From Apteryx mantelli (taxonomy: Eukaryota; Chordata; Aves; Apterygiformes; Apterygidae), in assembly GCF_036417845.1 (NCBI RefSeq), contig NC_089994.1, positions 10,868,001-10,932,000 of the forward strand: DNA of 64,000 bases, in the 5' to 3' direction. Made by a program: the position numbers and the translations under genes. Under the pieces are notes generated by a model that was given only the letters and a program-made list of their open reading frames with translations, did not search any database and was not told where the DNA came from. Positions 26,201-35,400 of the stretch are shown piece after piece (the first letter of the stretch is position 1; every line of letters starts with the position of its first letter).

Positions 26201-26384
26201 CCGGGGAGCGGAGCGCGGCCCCCGGCGCCCCGCGGCCGCCCGGCCTCCACTCCAGCAGCCGCAGCAGCCAGCCCACGGCGCCGATGACCGCGCAGGCAGC
26301 CAGGAGCTCCCAGGCCGGCCAGCGGCCGCCGTCGGCTCCCCACAGGGAGCCCCAGCCCCCGACGGCCGCGGCCCACCGCTCCAT
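5055..26384 (-). CDS. ANKLE2: ANKLE2, ankyrin repeat and LEM domain-containing protein 2 (13 exons)
   Basis: The coding exons, 5' to 3', are 26384-26156, 21515-21027, 18827-18636, 17366-17173, 15400-15212, 14911-14789, 14397-14331, 13614-13433, 11881-11775, 10897-10704, 9379-8653, 8060-7929 and 5292-5055. They sum to 3063 bases, giving 1020 residues; human is 938. A membrane segment lies at about residues 24-44, a LEM domain at 81-123, an RNase H1 N-terminal-like module at 241-285, ankyrin repeats at about 371-465, and a long hydrophilic tail rich in Ser-Pro. The exon count and order match mammals. The family sits in the ER and inner nuclear membrane, restrains VRK1 and recruits PP2A so that BAF is dephosphorylated and the envelope reforms after mitosis; human loss causes microcephaly. 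The start codon has G at -3 and G at +4, inside a CpG island. The extra length is mainly in exons 2 and 11, and the last 20 residues differ from human. Confidence 0.97.
7929..8060 (-). CDS. ANKLE2: ANKLE2 coding exon 12 (residues 898-942)
   Basis: Acceptor TATATTCTAG|GGAGCA, donor GGCAAAG|GTATTG. It encodes [20 protein letters not shown] and a Trp-containing helix that aligns with the human C-terminal region. It lies in no long ORF; it was identified from splice sites and phase. Confidence 0.92.
8653..9379 (-). CDS. ANKLE2: ANKLE2 coding exon 11 (residues 656-898)
   Basis: The largest exon (727 bases). The acceptor TTGTTCACAG is followed directly by GTAAGAGTAAG, which is itself a perfect donor sequence. 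The donor used is CCTTGG|GTATGA. It encodes an acidic [20 protein letters not shown] block shared with human, then a long hydrophilic, poorly conserved stretch. The opening codons add about six residues (KSKKCC) absent from human. Confidence 0.93.
9380..10703 (-). other. ANKLE2: ANKLE2 intron 10
   Basis: A 1.3 kb intron. No repeat family was recognised. Its 3' end abuts the donor-like sequence at the start of exon 11. Confidence 0.8.
10704..10897 (-). CDS. ANKLE2: ANKLE2 coding exon 10 (residues 591-656)
   Basis: Acceptor TTTATTGCAG|GGAGTT, donor CTTCTG|GTAAGA. It encodes [20 protein letters not shown] and the [14 protein letters not shown] helix, both conserved. Confidence 0.95.
11775..11881 (-). 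CDS. ANKLE2: ANKLE2 coding exon 9 (residues 556-591)
   Basis: Acceptor TTTTTAAAG|GCTGAA, donor TTGGAAG|GTATCT, phase 2 out. It encodes [20 protein letters not shown], close to human. Confidence 0.95.
13433..13614 (-). CDS. ANKLE2: ANKLE2 coding exon 8 (residues 495-555)
   Basis: Acceptor TTAATTTTAG|GTCGAT, donor TCAAAG|GTAAGA. It encodes the conserved RYYVPLLRA and [17 protein letters not shown] blocks. Confidence 0.96.
13697..13727. repeat. perfect 11-bp inverted repeat
   Basis: TATATGGATCC at 13697-13707 and its reverse complement at 13717-13727, separated by 9 bases. It could form a hairpin only about 80 bases upstream of ANKLE2 exon 8 on the genomic + axis, that is, in intron 7. Confidence 0.85.
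14331..14397 (-). CDS. ANKLE2: ANKLE2 coding exon 7 (residues 473-495)
   Basis: A 67-base exon. Acceptor TTTAACAG|GTGGTT, donor TGCAAG|GTCTGT. It encodes [20 protein letters not shown], matching the human helix after the ankyrin repeats. It was found from phase and homology. Confidence 0.93.
14789..14911 (-). CDS. ANKLE2: ANKLE2 coding exon 6 (residues 432-472, ankyrin repeat)
   Basis: Acceptor CCCATTGCAG|GGATTT, donor GCAGAA|GTAAGT. It encodes the canonical ankyrin signature [19 protein letters not shown]. Confidence 0.96.
15212..15400 (-). CDS. ANKLE2: ANKLE2 coding exon 5 (residues 369-431, ankyrin repeat)
   Basis: Acceptor TTTTTTTCAG|GAAGGG, donor AAAATG|GTAAGA, phase 0 at both ends. 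The first ankyrin unit starts at [20 protein letters not shown]. Confidence 0.96.
15630..15667. repeat. 17-bp direct tandem duplication
   Basis: CACATTATTCTTACACT occurs twice with a 21-base period, within ANKLE2 intron 4. Confidence 0.9.
16494..16518. repeat. T25 homopolymer
   Basis: A run of about 25 T in ANKLE2 intron 4, reading poly(A) on the transcript strand. It could be the tail of an old retrocopy, but I found neither a recognisable body nor matching target-site duplications. Confidence 0.85.
17173..17366 (-). CDS. ANKLE2: ANKLE2 coding exon 4 (residues 304-368)
   Basis: Acceptor TTTTGATAG|ATGGC, donor GTTCAG|GTATGA. It encodes the conserved [12 protein letters not shown] helix and the [15 protein letters not shown] block that leads into the ankyrin repeats. 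Confidence 0.96.
18636..18827 (-). CDS. ANKLE2: ANKLE2 coding exon 3 (residues 240-304)
   Basis: Acceptor TTTGTTTCAG|AGAGAG, donor AACAGAG|GTGAGT. It carries the pattern [13 protein letters not shown] followed by [19 protein letters not shown], nearly identical to human. This resembles the RNase H1 N-terminal/viroplasmin fold. Confidence 0.96.
21027..21515 (-). CDS. ANKLE2: ANKLE2 coding exon 2 (residues 77-240, LEM domain)
   Basis: Acceptor TTTCATAG|GTGAA, donor GAAATG|GTAAAT. It encodes the LEM fold ([20 protein letters not shown] and following), which in this family binds BAF. A poorly conserved, Ser/Ala/Glu-rich linker follows, then the conserved [14 protein letters not shown] block. Confidence 0.96.
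22291..23001 (+). other. 236-codon ORF antisense to ANKLE2 intron 1, unrecognised
   Basis: An ATG-started, uninterrupted frame in AT-rich intronic DNA. The predicted product is basic and rich in Phe, Tyr, Ser and Ile, with two short hydrophobic patches, and matches no family I know. The start context is weak (no purine at -3). The composition looks like AT-rich intron rather than coding sequence, so I do not call it a gene. Its length is nevertheless unusual for the local base composition. Confidence 0.2.
26055..26080. repeat. GGGCC pentamer array
   Basis: About five head-to-tail GGGCC units followed by GGGCGGGCGGCGGG, giving enough G-runs for a G-quadruplex on the + strand. It lies about 75-100 bases inside ANKLE2 intron 1, downstream of the exon 1 donor. 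Confidence 0.85.
26156..26384 (-). CDS. ANKLE2: ANKLE2 coding exon 1 (residues 1-77, start codon, membrane anchor)
   Basis: Starts at ATG (26384) and encodes a Trp/Gly-rich N-terminus, a hydrophobic segment ([20 protein letters not shown]) and an Arg/Gly/Pro-rich linker. The donor is CCCAG|GTGAGA, leaving phase 1. It is GC-rich because it lies in the CpG island. Confidence 0.93.
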
Positions 26385-26565
26385 GCCCGTCCCGGCGCCC
26401 GCCCGCCCCGCGCGGACACTCCCCGCCCGCCCTGCGGGGACGGTACCTCCAGCGGCCTCCCGGCTTCCGTCTCCTCCTCCGCTCCCCGCGCCCCGCCCCG
26501 CCAGGCCCCCGCCCCGCCAGGCGCCGGGCCTGCCCGCCCCGCTGCCTGACAGAAATTGCACCCCC

Positions 26566-26580
26566 GGTTGCCCGGCAACC
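26566..26580. promoter_or_regulatory. ANKLE2: perfect X-box (RFX site) palindrome
   Basis: GGTTGCC-C-GGCAACC is a perfect 7-bp inverted repeat with a one-base spacer. It matches the RFX-family X-box pattern (GTTGCC N0-3 GGCAAC), about 185 bases upstream of the ANKLE2 start codon. It sits beside a C12 run. Confidence 0.7.
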
Positions 26581-26804
26581 AGCGCCCCCCCCCCCCTTGC
26601 CCGGCGACATAGCCGAGCCGCCGCCCGGGCCGCCCCGCCACTGCCCGGCGGCAGCGTGGCACCGGCGGGGCCCCTCCGACGTGCCGTGGGGCGGCGGGGG
26701 GTAACAGCCATCCCACAGCAGCAGCTGCCACCCCCCCCCGCCTGCAGCTGCCGCACGAAGAAACCGTCCCCCCGCCCGCTCCCGGCTCCAACGGTCGCTG
26801 CGCG

Positions 26805-27092
26805 GTGCCTGACGGGAAGGCAGACATCTTGCTTGTTGGGGCCGGGGCGGCTGCCTCGGCCCTAACCGCGGCCCTGGTGCGAGCGCTGCCGCACGAAAGT
26901 CCTGTTAAAGATAAAGGCGGCTCTGTCCGGGCATTATCTCGTGCCCCTTTGAAAGAAGGGCAAAGGCTGTTGGAGGAACAGAACAAGTTGCAGCGCAGGA
27001 GTGTGGATTTCAGTACACCTGCCAGCAGTAAGACCTGGCTGAAACGCTTTTTGCTGAGAAAGGCCTTCACTGAGTGTAGGTTAGCAGTCTAG
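26805..27092 (+). other. open frame on the divergent side of the ANKLE2 CpG island, no ATG
   Basis: 95 codons opening at GTG, with no in-frame ATG near the start. The first part contains a hydrophobic strand and glycine loop (ILLVGAGAAASALTAALVRA) that looks like a Rossmann nucleotide-binding turn, followed by a basic, helical stretch. GC-rich DNA readily yields Ala/Gly/Val-rich frames, so this may be chance. I assign no function. Confidence 0.15.
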
Positions 27093-27946
27093 TTGTTGTC
27101 TCTTACCGTACAGAGAGTTTAAAATTAGCAGTGCTTCACAGTACTCCCTACGTCTCCCCCCACATACACTGTAGTGGTTTTTATTTGAATATTTACAACA
27201 TAAGTGTTTAATCAAGATTTAAAATTTCCACCTGGCCACTGCAAATGAGATATTTTAAAAAGCTCCAGCTCAAAAATTGCTGCAGTAGTTTTGGTCTGTG
27301 AAGCCAGCATAAATGCAAATCAAAAAAGGAAGGCACCAGCGAGTTCGATGTAAGATGATAAATTAGTTAACGGATTTAAAACAGTCATCCCATTATGTAC
27401 AACGTATCTATGTTATAGTGTAGTAAGACTGTACAGGTACTGTAGTATGAGCAAATGAGCCCGTTGTAATTTAAACCAAGACAAAATGACAGGCCTTCAT
27501 GAAGTTGACATCTCTTTAACTTACTGTTTAATACTACAAACAAGGTACAGTCATTTTCTTCCTCATCATTGCAACTGGCTAAACTAGAATCAAGATGACA
27601 TTCTTCCACTGTTCAGTTTTGTACACTTGAACCTCAGATAGTGGCAAATTTAGGCCAAGATAAATATACTCATTACTGTTGTTTCCTGACACGTTCATCT
27701 AAACTCAGGAAAAAAAGTATTTATAAGGGAAATACAAGTACAATCAATATCTTAAATGCTCTAAAAAAGTGTAAAGCAATACATAATAAAGTATTCATTC
27801 AAAATAACAGATATATTTTTAAAGTGGCTATACAGCATGTTTATAATCCTAAATATAAAAAAGTTACTCTGGAAAAACAAACCTAAGGTTGTACCAATTC
27901 CTCTTTCAAAGTAAAAAAACAACATGGAGCCCTTTAACAAAAATAG

Positions 27947-27952
27947 TTTATT
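27947..27952 (-). terminator. GOLGA3: candidate GOLGA3 poly(A) signal
   Basis: AATAAA on the - strand, followed by TTTTTGTT and, about 25-35 bases on, TGTTGTTTTTTT, a classic U/GU-rich downstream element. It ends GOLGA3 about 1.5 kb before the ANKLE2 start codon on the same strand. Confidence 0.55.
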
Positions 27953-30900
27953 GCACAAAACTTTCAAAGGAATTCCTATGCACATTATTTTTTATAATCA
28001 ACATGCTTTGTATGATCATAATCATTAATTGTACATAGTATAACTCCTCCATCCCCTGGATTATCCACTCAAGAACATGAAATAATTAACTTTCATCTTT
28101 ACAAATACAGCCTAAGCAGACATTAAATTACTGAATGTCATGTATAAAACATAACAATATTTCTTGTACAATATTCAGTACATCCTTCCCTCCTCTAGAA
28201 ATTCATGCATCTGTATTGGAAATTAGGCTGCTCTGCTCCCCGAGACTGAAGCGATGCGCATTAGTGGGAGACTAGTGTGCTCAGATGACAGCTAGCGGGC
28301 ATTAGTAATTACTTTGGACTGTGATTGCCTTCCCATGAAAATATTTAAAGGCTTCTGGTCACAGCAAGTCACATGCAACTATTCACATTTCCCTGGCAAA
28401 GTTAATAAAACATACATCACAGGCTTGTGCATCACCAGTAGTGAATTTGTCATCTTTGAGTTAAATTTATATTAATCATACTATCTGTCCCTTGTGCACC
28501 TTGAATGTTGTCATAACTAAAGCACCCATGCCATTGCATTTCACTCACATATGGAGGAATAATAATCCATTAAAATATAAGCACTAGACCTTTCTTTCTG
28601 AATATTACTCTACTGCTTACATGTGCAAAATTCTCATAGATTTCAGCTGGAATATTGCCTGAACAAACAGTATGGAATCAGACCTCCCATTGCATGAGCA
28701 GATAAAGGGGCTCAGCTGATCCCCTGATACAGTGCACAACTGTTTCCAAGAAATCTGGAAGACAATAGAATGAAACAATGCAATATTCAGCAGTACCAGA
28801 GGCTCTGTAACTAGCATTTTTTCCATTGTAGTTTTTTTTGTTTTTTAGAAAAATGCAGATGTTCACGTGTCCTCAAAAAAGCAAGAGTATTTGAAAAAAT
28901 AATGCCACAGCCCTTACCAACTTTCATCACTTAAGGAAACATTCTCACATTACGGCAACATTTCTCCTTCATCAACAAGACTTGGTTAAGTAGGTAGCAA
29001 CTACTGAAGAAACACTGAAAGTACATTCCATTGCAGTGCTTGAAGAAGGAAAAATAAAATCTCTTAAAGATTATTCCTCTAATTTCTAAAAGCACACCAA
29101 TGTTAATGAGGCCCTGATTTTCCTCTGATATATTTGGCAGTGCTGTGACATGCAGAAGGGACACAGTTTTTATTCTTGCAAGTAGTTTTACTGCCTAGAC
29201 AGCAAGAGGCCTGAAACTTTGTAGAGAAAGCATGCTCAGCCTCAGGGTGAAATACAGAACCTTTCAATAAAACAGCAACTATTTCTCTTGATAGTTAAGG
29301 AACATAGTTGATGTATTTCAAAGAAAAGGCCTTGCTTTTTGCCACATGCCGAGTGTTTCCTAGAAGGCTTTCCAGTAACTTCAGTAACTTAATTGGCTTA
29401 GTACCTCACCTGATTTAGACCCTCAAGTCTTATCCTCTGTTCTTCCACTAAGTAAATGGTATGGTGTTTGTGTCTATAAAAAAAAACACATGATAAATAT
29501 AAAATGAAAATACCTGGTGTCCAAGTACTTTCAGAGAGACACAGGTGGGACAACATAGCAATCTAATCTGAGAATTTCACAATAAATCCCTCATCCTTAA
29601 AAGATAAATATGCAGCTAAGGCTACTTGGCTGTATAAGCTCAAATGTCCATATAAAGAGCTAGTGGAAAAACAGAAAAAAACCCACAGCATTGCACTGAA
29701 AACAGAATGTATTATTGATACAAACAGAAGAAGAGGCAGACTTTCTGAAGAACTATGAATGTTTCTTACAGTTCTGGCATCTTTGATCCCAGATAAAAGC
29801 TTTATCTGTACAACCGTTGCCAAACTTAAGAGAAAAATATAATGGATTCTTAACTGTAGGCAAAGCATTTACCAAAATGAACAGTAACATTAACCCTGCA
29901 CAAGTGTTATTTTATTTAAAAACCTGAACATCTGATAACTTTTTTGCACTGAATATATTATTAATTACGTAGTTTTAACTTTGTCCTTTAACAACACTGC
30001 ATGTTTTTTTCTCTTCTTAGAGCTTAATATACAGGCAACTTCAAGAACATGACAGCAGCAAGATAATCAGTACCATTTACTCTGTAAAGTAGACTGCAGT
30101 AGTGTGCAGATGTTAACATGTCTGGGCTAGTCAGTAAAAGCTTTTAATTTTTTTATTTTATTTTATTTTTTTAAAATAAACTGTTCAGTAAATCCATATG
30201 TTGGGCAGCTAAAGCCACAGTAACATATTTCTTCCTTCACCAACTCCAAAATCTTAACTTTTGGCATCACTTGACTCTGATCCCATAAATAAATTAAAAT
30301 CTAGTAGCTGAGAGGCATGAAGTCAGTCCATATAGTCACTTAAGTGCAAAGTGTTCAACTAGACAAGAGCTCAAATGGGTAATTGTGAGAACAAACTCTG
30401 GATAAAAGTTAAGGACTGGTGGGGGGTTTTTTGGTGAGTTTTTTTTTTTTGGCCTTATTGCTAAGCAAATTGAAATAATTCCCCCCTACACCCCAATATC
30501 CAAACTCATCCAAAAATCAGCCTCCTCAAAGAAGTAACTGCCTCTTTAGAAAAACACATAAACTAGGCATCTGAAAAGCAGAGACAAGATAAATTGTCTG
30601 AATGTTGTGTTACAGCTAATTATGACAAAAATTACTGGAAGAGATGCCTTTTTTTTTTTTTTTTTAAACCGATATTTAATCTGCTTGTACTAACTAGAAT
30701 TTTTAAGTCAATCTACAGTGGATATAATTGACCTTCTTTCTGTATGTTTTAAAGACAAAAACATGACGCTACATGAGTTGCCAATGAATCTTTCAAATAG
30801 TGTCACGTGTATTTTGATTCATGCTCAAGCCCAGTAGATAAAGCAGTACTGCTGTACAGATTTTAGAATGCGAAGGAGAGGAAGGGCTTATCACTGCACC

Positions 30901-31679
30901 ACGAGCCGTATGAAACAATGGAACCAAAGGAGAAAACGTAAGGTGGGTTGCTTCAATAATAATCTAGTCAAGGTGTCTCTGCGGAAGGGCTGCCATAGTG
31001 CCAACATTTCCATCCACAGTGGACACCTTGTGGTAACAGAGGATGCCAAAAGTGGGGGACTTAAGGGGGGTGGGGAGGATAAAGCTAATCAAAATAATAA
31101 TTTTACAGGCATTATAATTTTGTCTTTGAAAGTAAAGTAATTACATTTCTAAAAGCTCTGGCTCTTGGGGGCTAATTTCCCTAAGCCGTATGTACAGTAT
31201 TGTCAAAAAAAACCAAAGCACAAACTTAAATGTAACATTAAAACAATGACAGTAACAAAATAAACTCATGTCAGCCTTAACTTACAGTACATAAGCATAT
31301 TAAAACAGGTATTCAAAGTCAGAAAATTGTTTTTTTCTTATATATATATTACACACATACCTTTATCAAGGATGTCTACTTCAAAAGTTGAAATAAAAAG
31401 GTGCAAAAAGTGTTTGTATGTGCAGTGAAGCAAAGCTCCCTACTGGCCTGCAACTGCAAGAGAAAAACTGTGACACTTCAGAAAACATCCTGGGCAAGTC
31501 CGCCAAAGGTAGTTACTGGTCTGCATTGCTCATCTTTGCAATGTTTCTTTTACTATATGGTCAAAGGTCATCTTCATAACTAGAGATGGCTTCAAATCAA
31601 ACTTTTTCTTCCTTTTTTTTTTTTTTTTTTTTTAAAAGGACAAACATCTGTGATTTGAATTTCAAGAGTGAAAAAGCAT

Positions 31680-31695
31680 GGGGGGGGGAGGGGGG
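31680..31695. repeat. G9-A-G6 run
   Basis: Within the inferred GOLGA3 3' UTR. The transcript strand is C-rich; the opposite strand could form a G-quadruplex. Confidence 0.85.
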
Positions 31696-32127
31696 TGCCT
31701 GAATAAGAATATCCAGTTCTCAACCACTGCTAATGGCTGAACATAAACAGGACTTATTTTTTATGCGATGTGGATACAGCCCAAGATAGTGAAAAACTGT
31801 GGGGACAAAAAAGCAAAAACAAAAAACCTCCCCAGATATTACATAATTAATAGTGCTTCCTCACAGAGATTGAACAAATGCAGACTTGGAACCAGATGCT
31901 CTTCTTGGCCTCATTTTAAACCCTCATCTGAATCTCTTACTATATCGCAAAATGAGTCAGATTTACCAAGTGTCTCCAACATGGCAAAATTATTTCAAAA
32001 TATCAAAAGGTTTCAAACAAACCCTTGGAATAGCATGTTCTGCAATTAATGTTTTGCCAGTTTCTCGAAACCACGCCCTTTGCTTCTAAAGGCAAAAGCA
32101 GAACTCTGAACAATGTTTTAAAAATGG

Positions 32128-32141
32128 AATAAATAAATAAT
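32128..32141 (-). promoter_or_regulatory. GOLGA3: AU-rich element in GOLGA3 3' UTR
   Basis: On the transcript strand it reads TTATTTATTTATT: overlapping ATTTA pentamers that form the UUAUUUAUU nonamer of mRNA-decay elements. It lies about 60 bases after the stop codon. Function is inferred from the motif only. Confidence 0.45.
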
Positions 32142-32201
32142 TTTGATAAAGATTTGTTTACACACTTAAAGCAATATGAAGACAGACAACTGCTGAGGAG
32201 G

Positions 32202-32409
32202 TTATTGTTTCAAAGTGCCCTTGTCACTAGCGTCACAATTCTGCTTCTTTTCATCTACAGTAGGAATCTCCCGCTGGTGTGATGCAGTTGCAGGACTGGT
32301 AGAGGTAAGGTCCATTAGCTGCCCCTCAATCTGAGTCCATGAAGACATTGATTCATGTACTGTAATCGTGTGTTCCTCCATCTGACGCTGAAGGCTGTCC
32401 ATTTCTTGC
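32202..32409 (-). CDS. GOLGA3: GOLGA3 coding exon 23 (residues 1450-1518, stop)
   Basis: Acceptor TTTCAAAAG|GCAAGA. It encodes QEMDSLQRQMEEHTITVHES, as in human, then a divergent polar tail ending GTLKQ. Confidence 0.94.
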
Positions 32410-35400
32410 CTTTTGAAAGTATTGGGGACAAGAAAAAAAGATTATCAAACAGAAAACTAACTGTTAAATAGAAGCTCACTAAATTACTTCAGCCATTTAA
32501 GAATAAAACAAATAGAATGTACTTAAGGACCAACAATGCAGCATCTCCTTTGCTGCACGTGCTCATTGCCAGGCATGATGTAGCACCGTTTCCTCAGCAA
32601 AGGCACTTAGTGACTACAACTTGATGAACATGGTATTCTCGCAGATATAAAAGACAACATGGAAGGTAGAGGTGAGGAAAGCAGCAGAGAAAAACAAATA
32701 AACACATTACTACTTGCAGTCGGATACCAATTTAGTAGAGAGACTAGTTTGGCAATACAGGATTGTGTACCATTGTCACAGGCTACCTCTCGCTCCCCAT
32801 AAATATTCTCCATCAACAGAGCTGATATATCCAGCCCTGTTCTGCCATTAACCTGAAATCCCCATCTTCCTGCAGCTGTAGCTTTCCTCCTCAAGAATCT
32901 CATGTGCAATCTTGCATGGAAAGATATGAAAAAATAATTCTGGTATAAAGAAATGCCTCTTCAGACATTTCTAATTAATACACTGCCTGGGATCCTTTCA
33001 CAAGCAGCCTTGCTGATGCTGCAAAGAAAGATAAATATCAGCTTCTCTACCAGCAAGAAAAACTAAAAAATAGCTGCTTCTGTTTTGTTTTGCAGTGTAT
33101 TTATTTGTGCACAAACACTAAACTCTTTAGGATGGATATTTTGTCTAGTATATTGCCAAGGCCTCTTTCCCTATGTCATTTCCATATAAGCAAATATTTG
33201 CAAATGCGAGAACATCCTACTGCCTTATAGACAGCCCTAGTAAGAGAAAAATAATTCATTTCACAAGTCTATTGCTTCGCCTTAGACCAGCAACTGTTTT
33301 TTTAGAAACATTTTTAAGATTATTTAATGTGTTTTAAAATAACAGGTCATACTTTAATTGCTGGAGACAGCTGTTCAGATTTTTTAAAGGCTCCTTGCTC
33401 ATAGCTGTTGATGGTTTCAACAGTTCCTCCAACAAGGCAGCAGGGACTGGACAATCAGGAATCTTGACTGGAGTCACAGGATTTGAAGAGTTATTCTCTC
33501 CCTTCAGTTCCTTCCTCTGTTTAAAGAAAAAAAGAAGAGCCAGAAATAGAATTAAGCTATTTTCAAGAATTTCACTTTTACCACACAAAGTGTCTCACAT
33601 CACTCTGTTGGTATGTACCTGTATTGTAGAGCAAAATCCAGAAGCACATTAATAAGTCTCATGTGTCACAAGCAAAAGTTCCTAATCTAGTGTCATCTGC
33701 TAGCCTTGCTCATAAGTAAACAAATACCATCTAGAAGGACTTAGTCAAGAACTCGCCCAACTAAAGAAATGAAACAGTAAGGATTTAAAACAACTGACTT
33801 GGATCTCCACAACAAATTTTAATAATGTTCTTTCAATATAGTTAAGAGAGCAATTCATAAAAATTCAGTTAAGTGTGATCAAAGTCGTCCTTTTGGACTT
33901 TCTGGGACCTGCAGGATGAAATATCTCAGACCAACATCTGAGAGAATTAAATGGAGTTTCATAGATTCTCTCTTACTGAGTCAGAGAATTTAGAGAAAGA
34001 AAGAGCAAGAGATCTACTATTACAGCATTTTCTGTGAAAAAGTAGCAAATGAGAAAACTCAAAGAAACCATTAATAGTTACCTTTGGAAAACGTGAAAGG
34101 ATGAAAAAATAAAAAGGAAAAGTACAGAAAGGATAACCACATGAACTTTAGAAAGGTATTAACTAAGTATTTGCCCATGATCCATTATTTAAGCACTCCC
34201 TTTTTTGCTTTATCACAATAAATCAAAATGTAAATGCAAGATATGTGCTAAACACAAAGGTCTCTGAAGAAAAAGGTGTGAAGTCAAGATCAGCAAAGTT
34301 ACTTTTGCCAGCAAATCTTCCTGGATTTATTATTTAAATGTCAGAAAATCAGTAAGTCAGTATCCAGGTAGGCATTTCAGAGTTTTCACCAGGTTTCCTG
34401 CAGCAGAGTATTTTCCAGCACTGTAAGCCACTTACACTATAATATATATTCTTCCTACTTAAATACCTTCTTCATCTTGCCATGCTTCAGGTCCAACTTC
34501 AGTTGCTGGTTCTGCTGCAGTAGGGACTTCATACTATTCTTCAGTTCACTCACTTTAGCCTGGAGCATAAACTTGTCCTTCTGAGTCACTGACAGGTCTT
34601 CTCTCACCATTTCCAGCTCAGTCTTGATATTCTAAAGGGCAAAAGAAGAGAATTAATGTGGTACAAGGAAACAGTGTATAAATTCCAGACATGGAATATT
34701 CCCACCATTTTCTGCAGTTTCCAAGAGAATCTAGAAAACAAAACAACACCTAGCACACTGCTATTTGAAAACAATTTGCCCTGGCACAAAAGAAAAAAGA
34801 AAAAAGAAAGGATAAAAAGTCAGTAGCCTATTCTAATGGCCTGAAGTCAATGAAATACAAGAAGCTAACAGCATAGTGAAAGTGAAATTGAGAAAACTAA
34901 AGACCCTGCCAAAATACCTGTTATATTCATAAAACCAGTAGAAGTATTCTGCTTTTGAACTATAAAATATTGCTTTAGTTATCCTGGTGTGGCCCATCAG
35001 AATCTTTACCAGCTAGATCAAATACCTGTAGGACAACTTGTATCCCTTCCAACTCCTTATGGCTGCGCTGTTCACTCATATCCAACTGCTGCTTAAGCGT
35101 TTCAATTTCTCTTTCTTTTTGCTCTACTTCCCATTTGAGGTCTTCCACCTACCGAAAAAAATTTTTTTTAGAATTCTCTGTAAGAGCAATTATTCACAAA
35201 ATGTAAAATATTTTATCATCTATGTCTTATGAACCTTTCCCATTTCTGCTGAATGAAGGAGAAATGAAATCATACACCTCAGGCACCTAAATAAGGAGAA
35301 ACACCGTGTTTAATTTTACCTCTTGATTTACTCCTGGCTGTTCACCAAGCTTCTCATCCAGCTTTTTCTGCAGAAGTTGGAGCTGAGACCTGGCTTCTGC

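Larger units (their letters stand above)
25960..26900 (-). promoter_or_regulatory. ANKLE2: ANKLE2 CpG-island promoter
   Basis: A sharply bounded GC- and CpG-rich block in AT-rich surroundings, covering exon 1 and about 500 bases upstream. Sp1-type boxes (GGGGCGGGG on the - strand) cluster at about 26485-26525, and an RFX X-box palindrome sits at 26566-26580. No TATA box is evident, so dispersed initiation is expected. The exact transcription start is not visible from sequence. Confidence 0.85.
26385..27934. other. intergenic region between GOLGA3 3' end and ANKLE2 start
   Basis: The first 500 bases are CpG island and include the unmapped ANKLE2 5' UTR. The rest grades into AT-rich DNA. The + strand holds one open frame (26805-27092) noted separately. 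Nothing else was recognised. Confidence 0.7.
27935..32201 (-). other. GOLGA3: GOLGA3 3' UTR (inferred extent)
   Basis: About 4.2 kb of AT-rich sequence after the stop at 32202, with no coding exon. It is bounded by the last good AATAAA (27947-27952) before the ANKLE2 promoter. Inside are an AU-rich element close to the stop codon, a G9AG6 block at 31680 (C-rich in the mRNA) and several poly(T)/poly(A) tracts. Internal AATAAA copies, for example near 29910 and 30150, could give shorter transcripts. Confidence 0.65.

Noticed and set aside
25934-27070. 378-codon - strand ORF and 299-codon + strand ORF over the ANKLE2 CpG island
   Set aside because: GC-rich DNA has few stop codons. Only the 77 codons from the ATG at 26384 to the donor at 26156 fit the spliced ANKLE2 frame.
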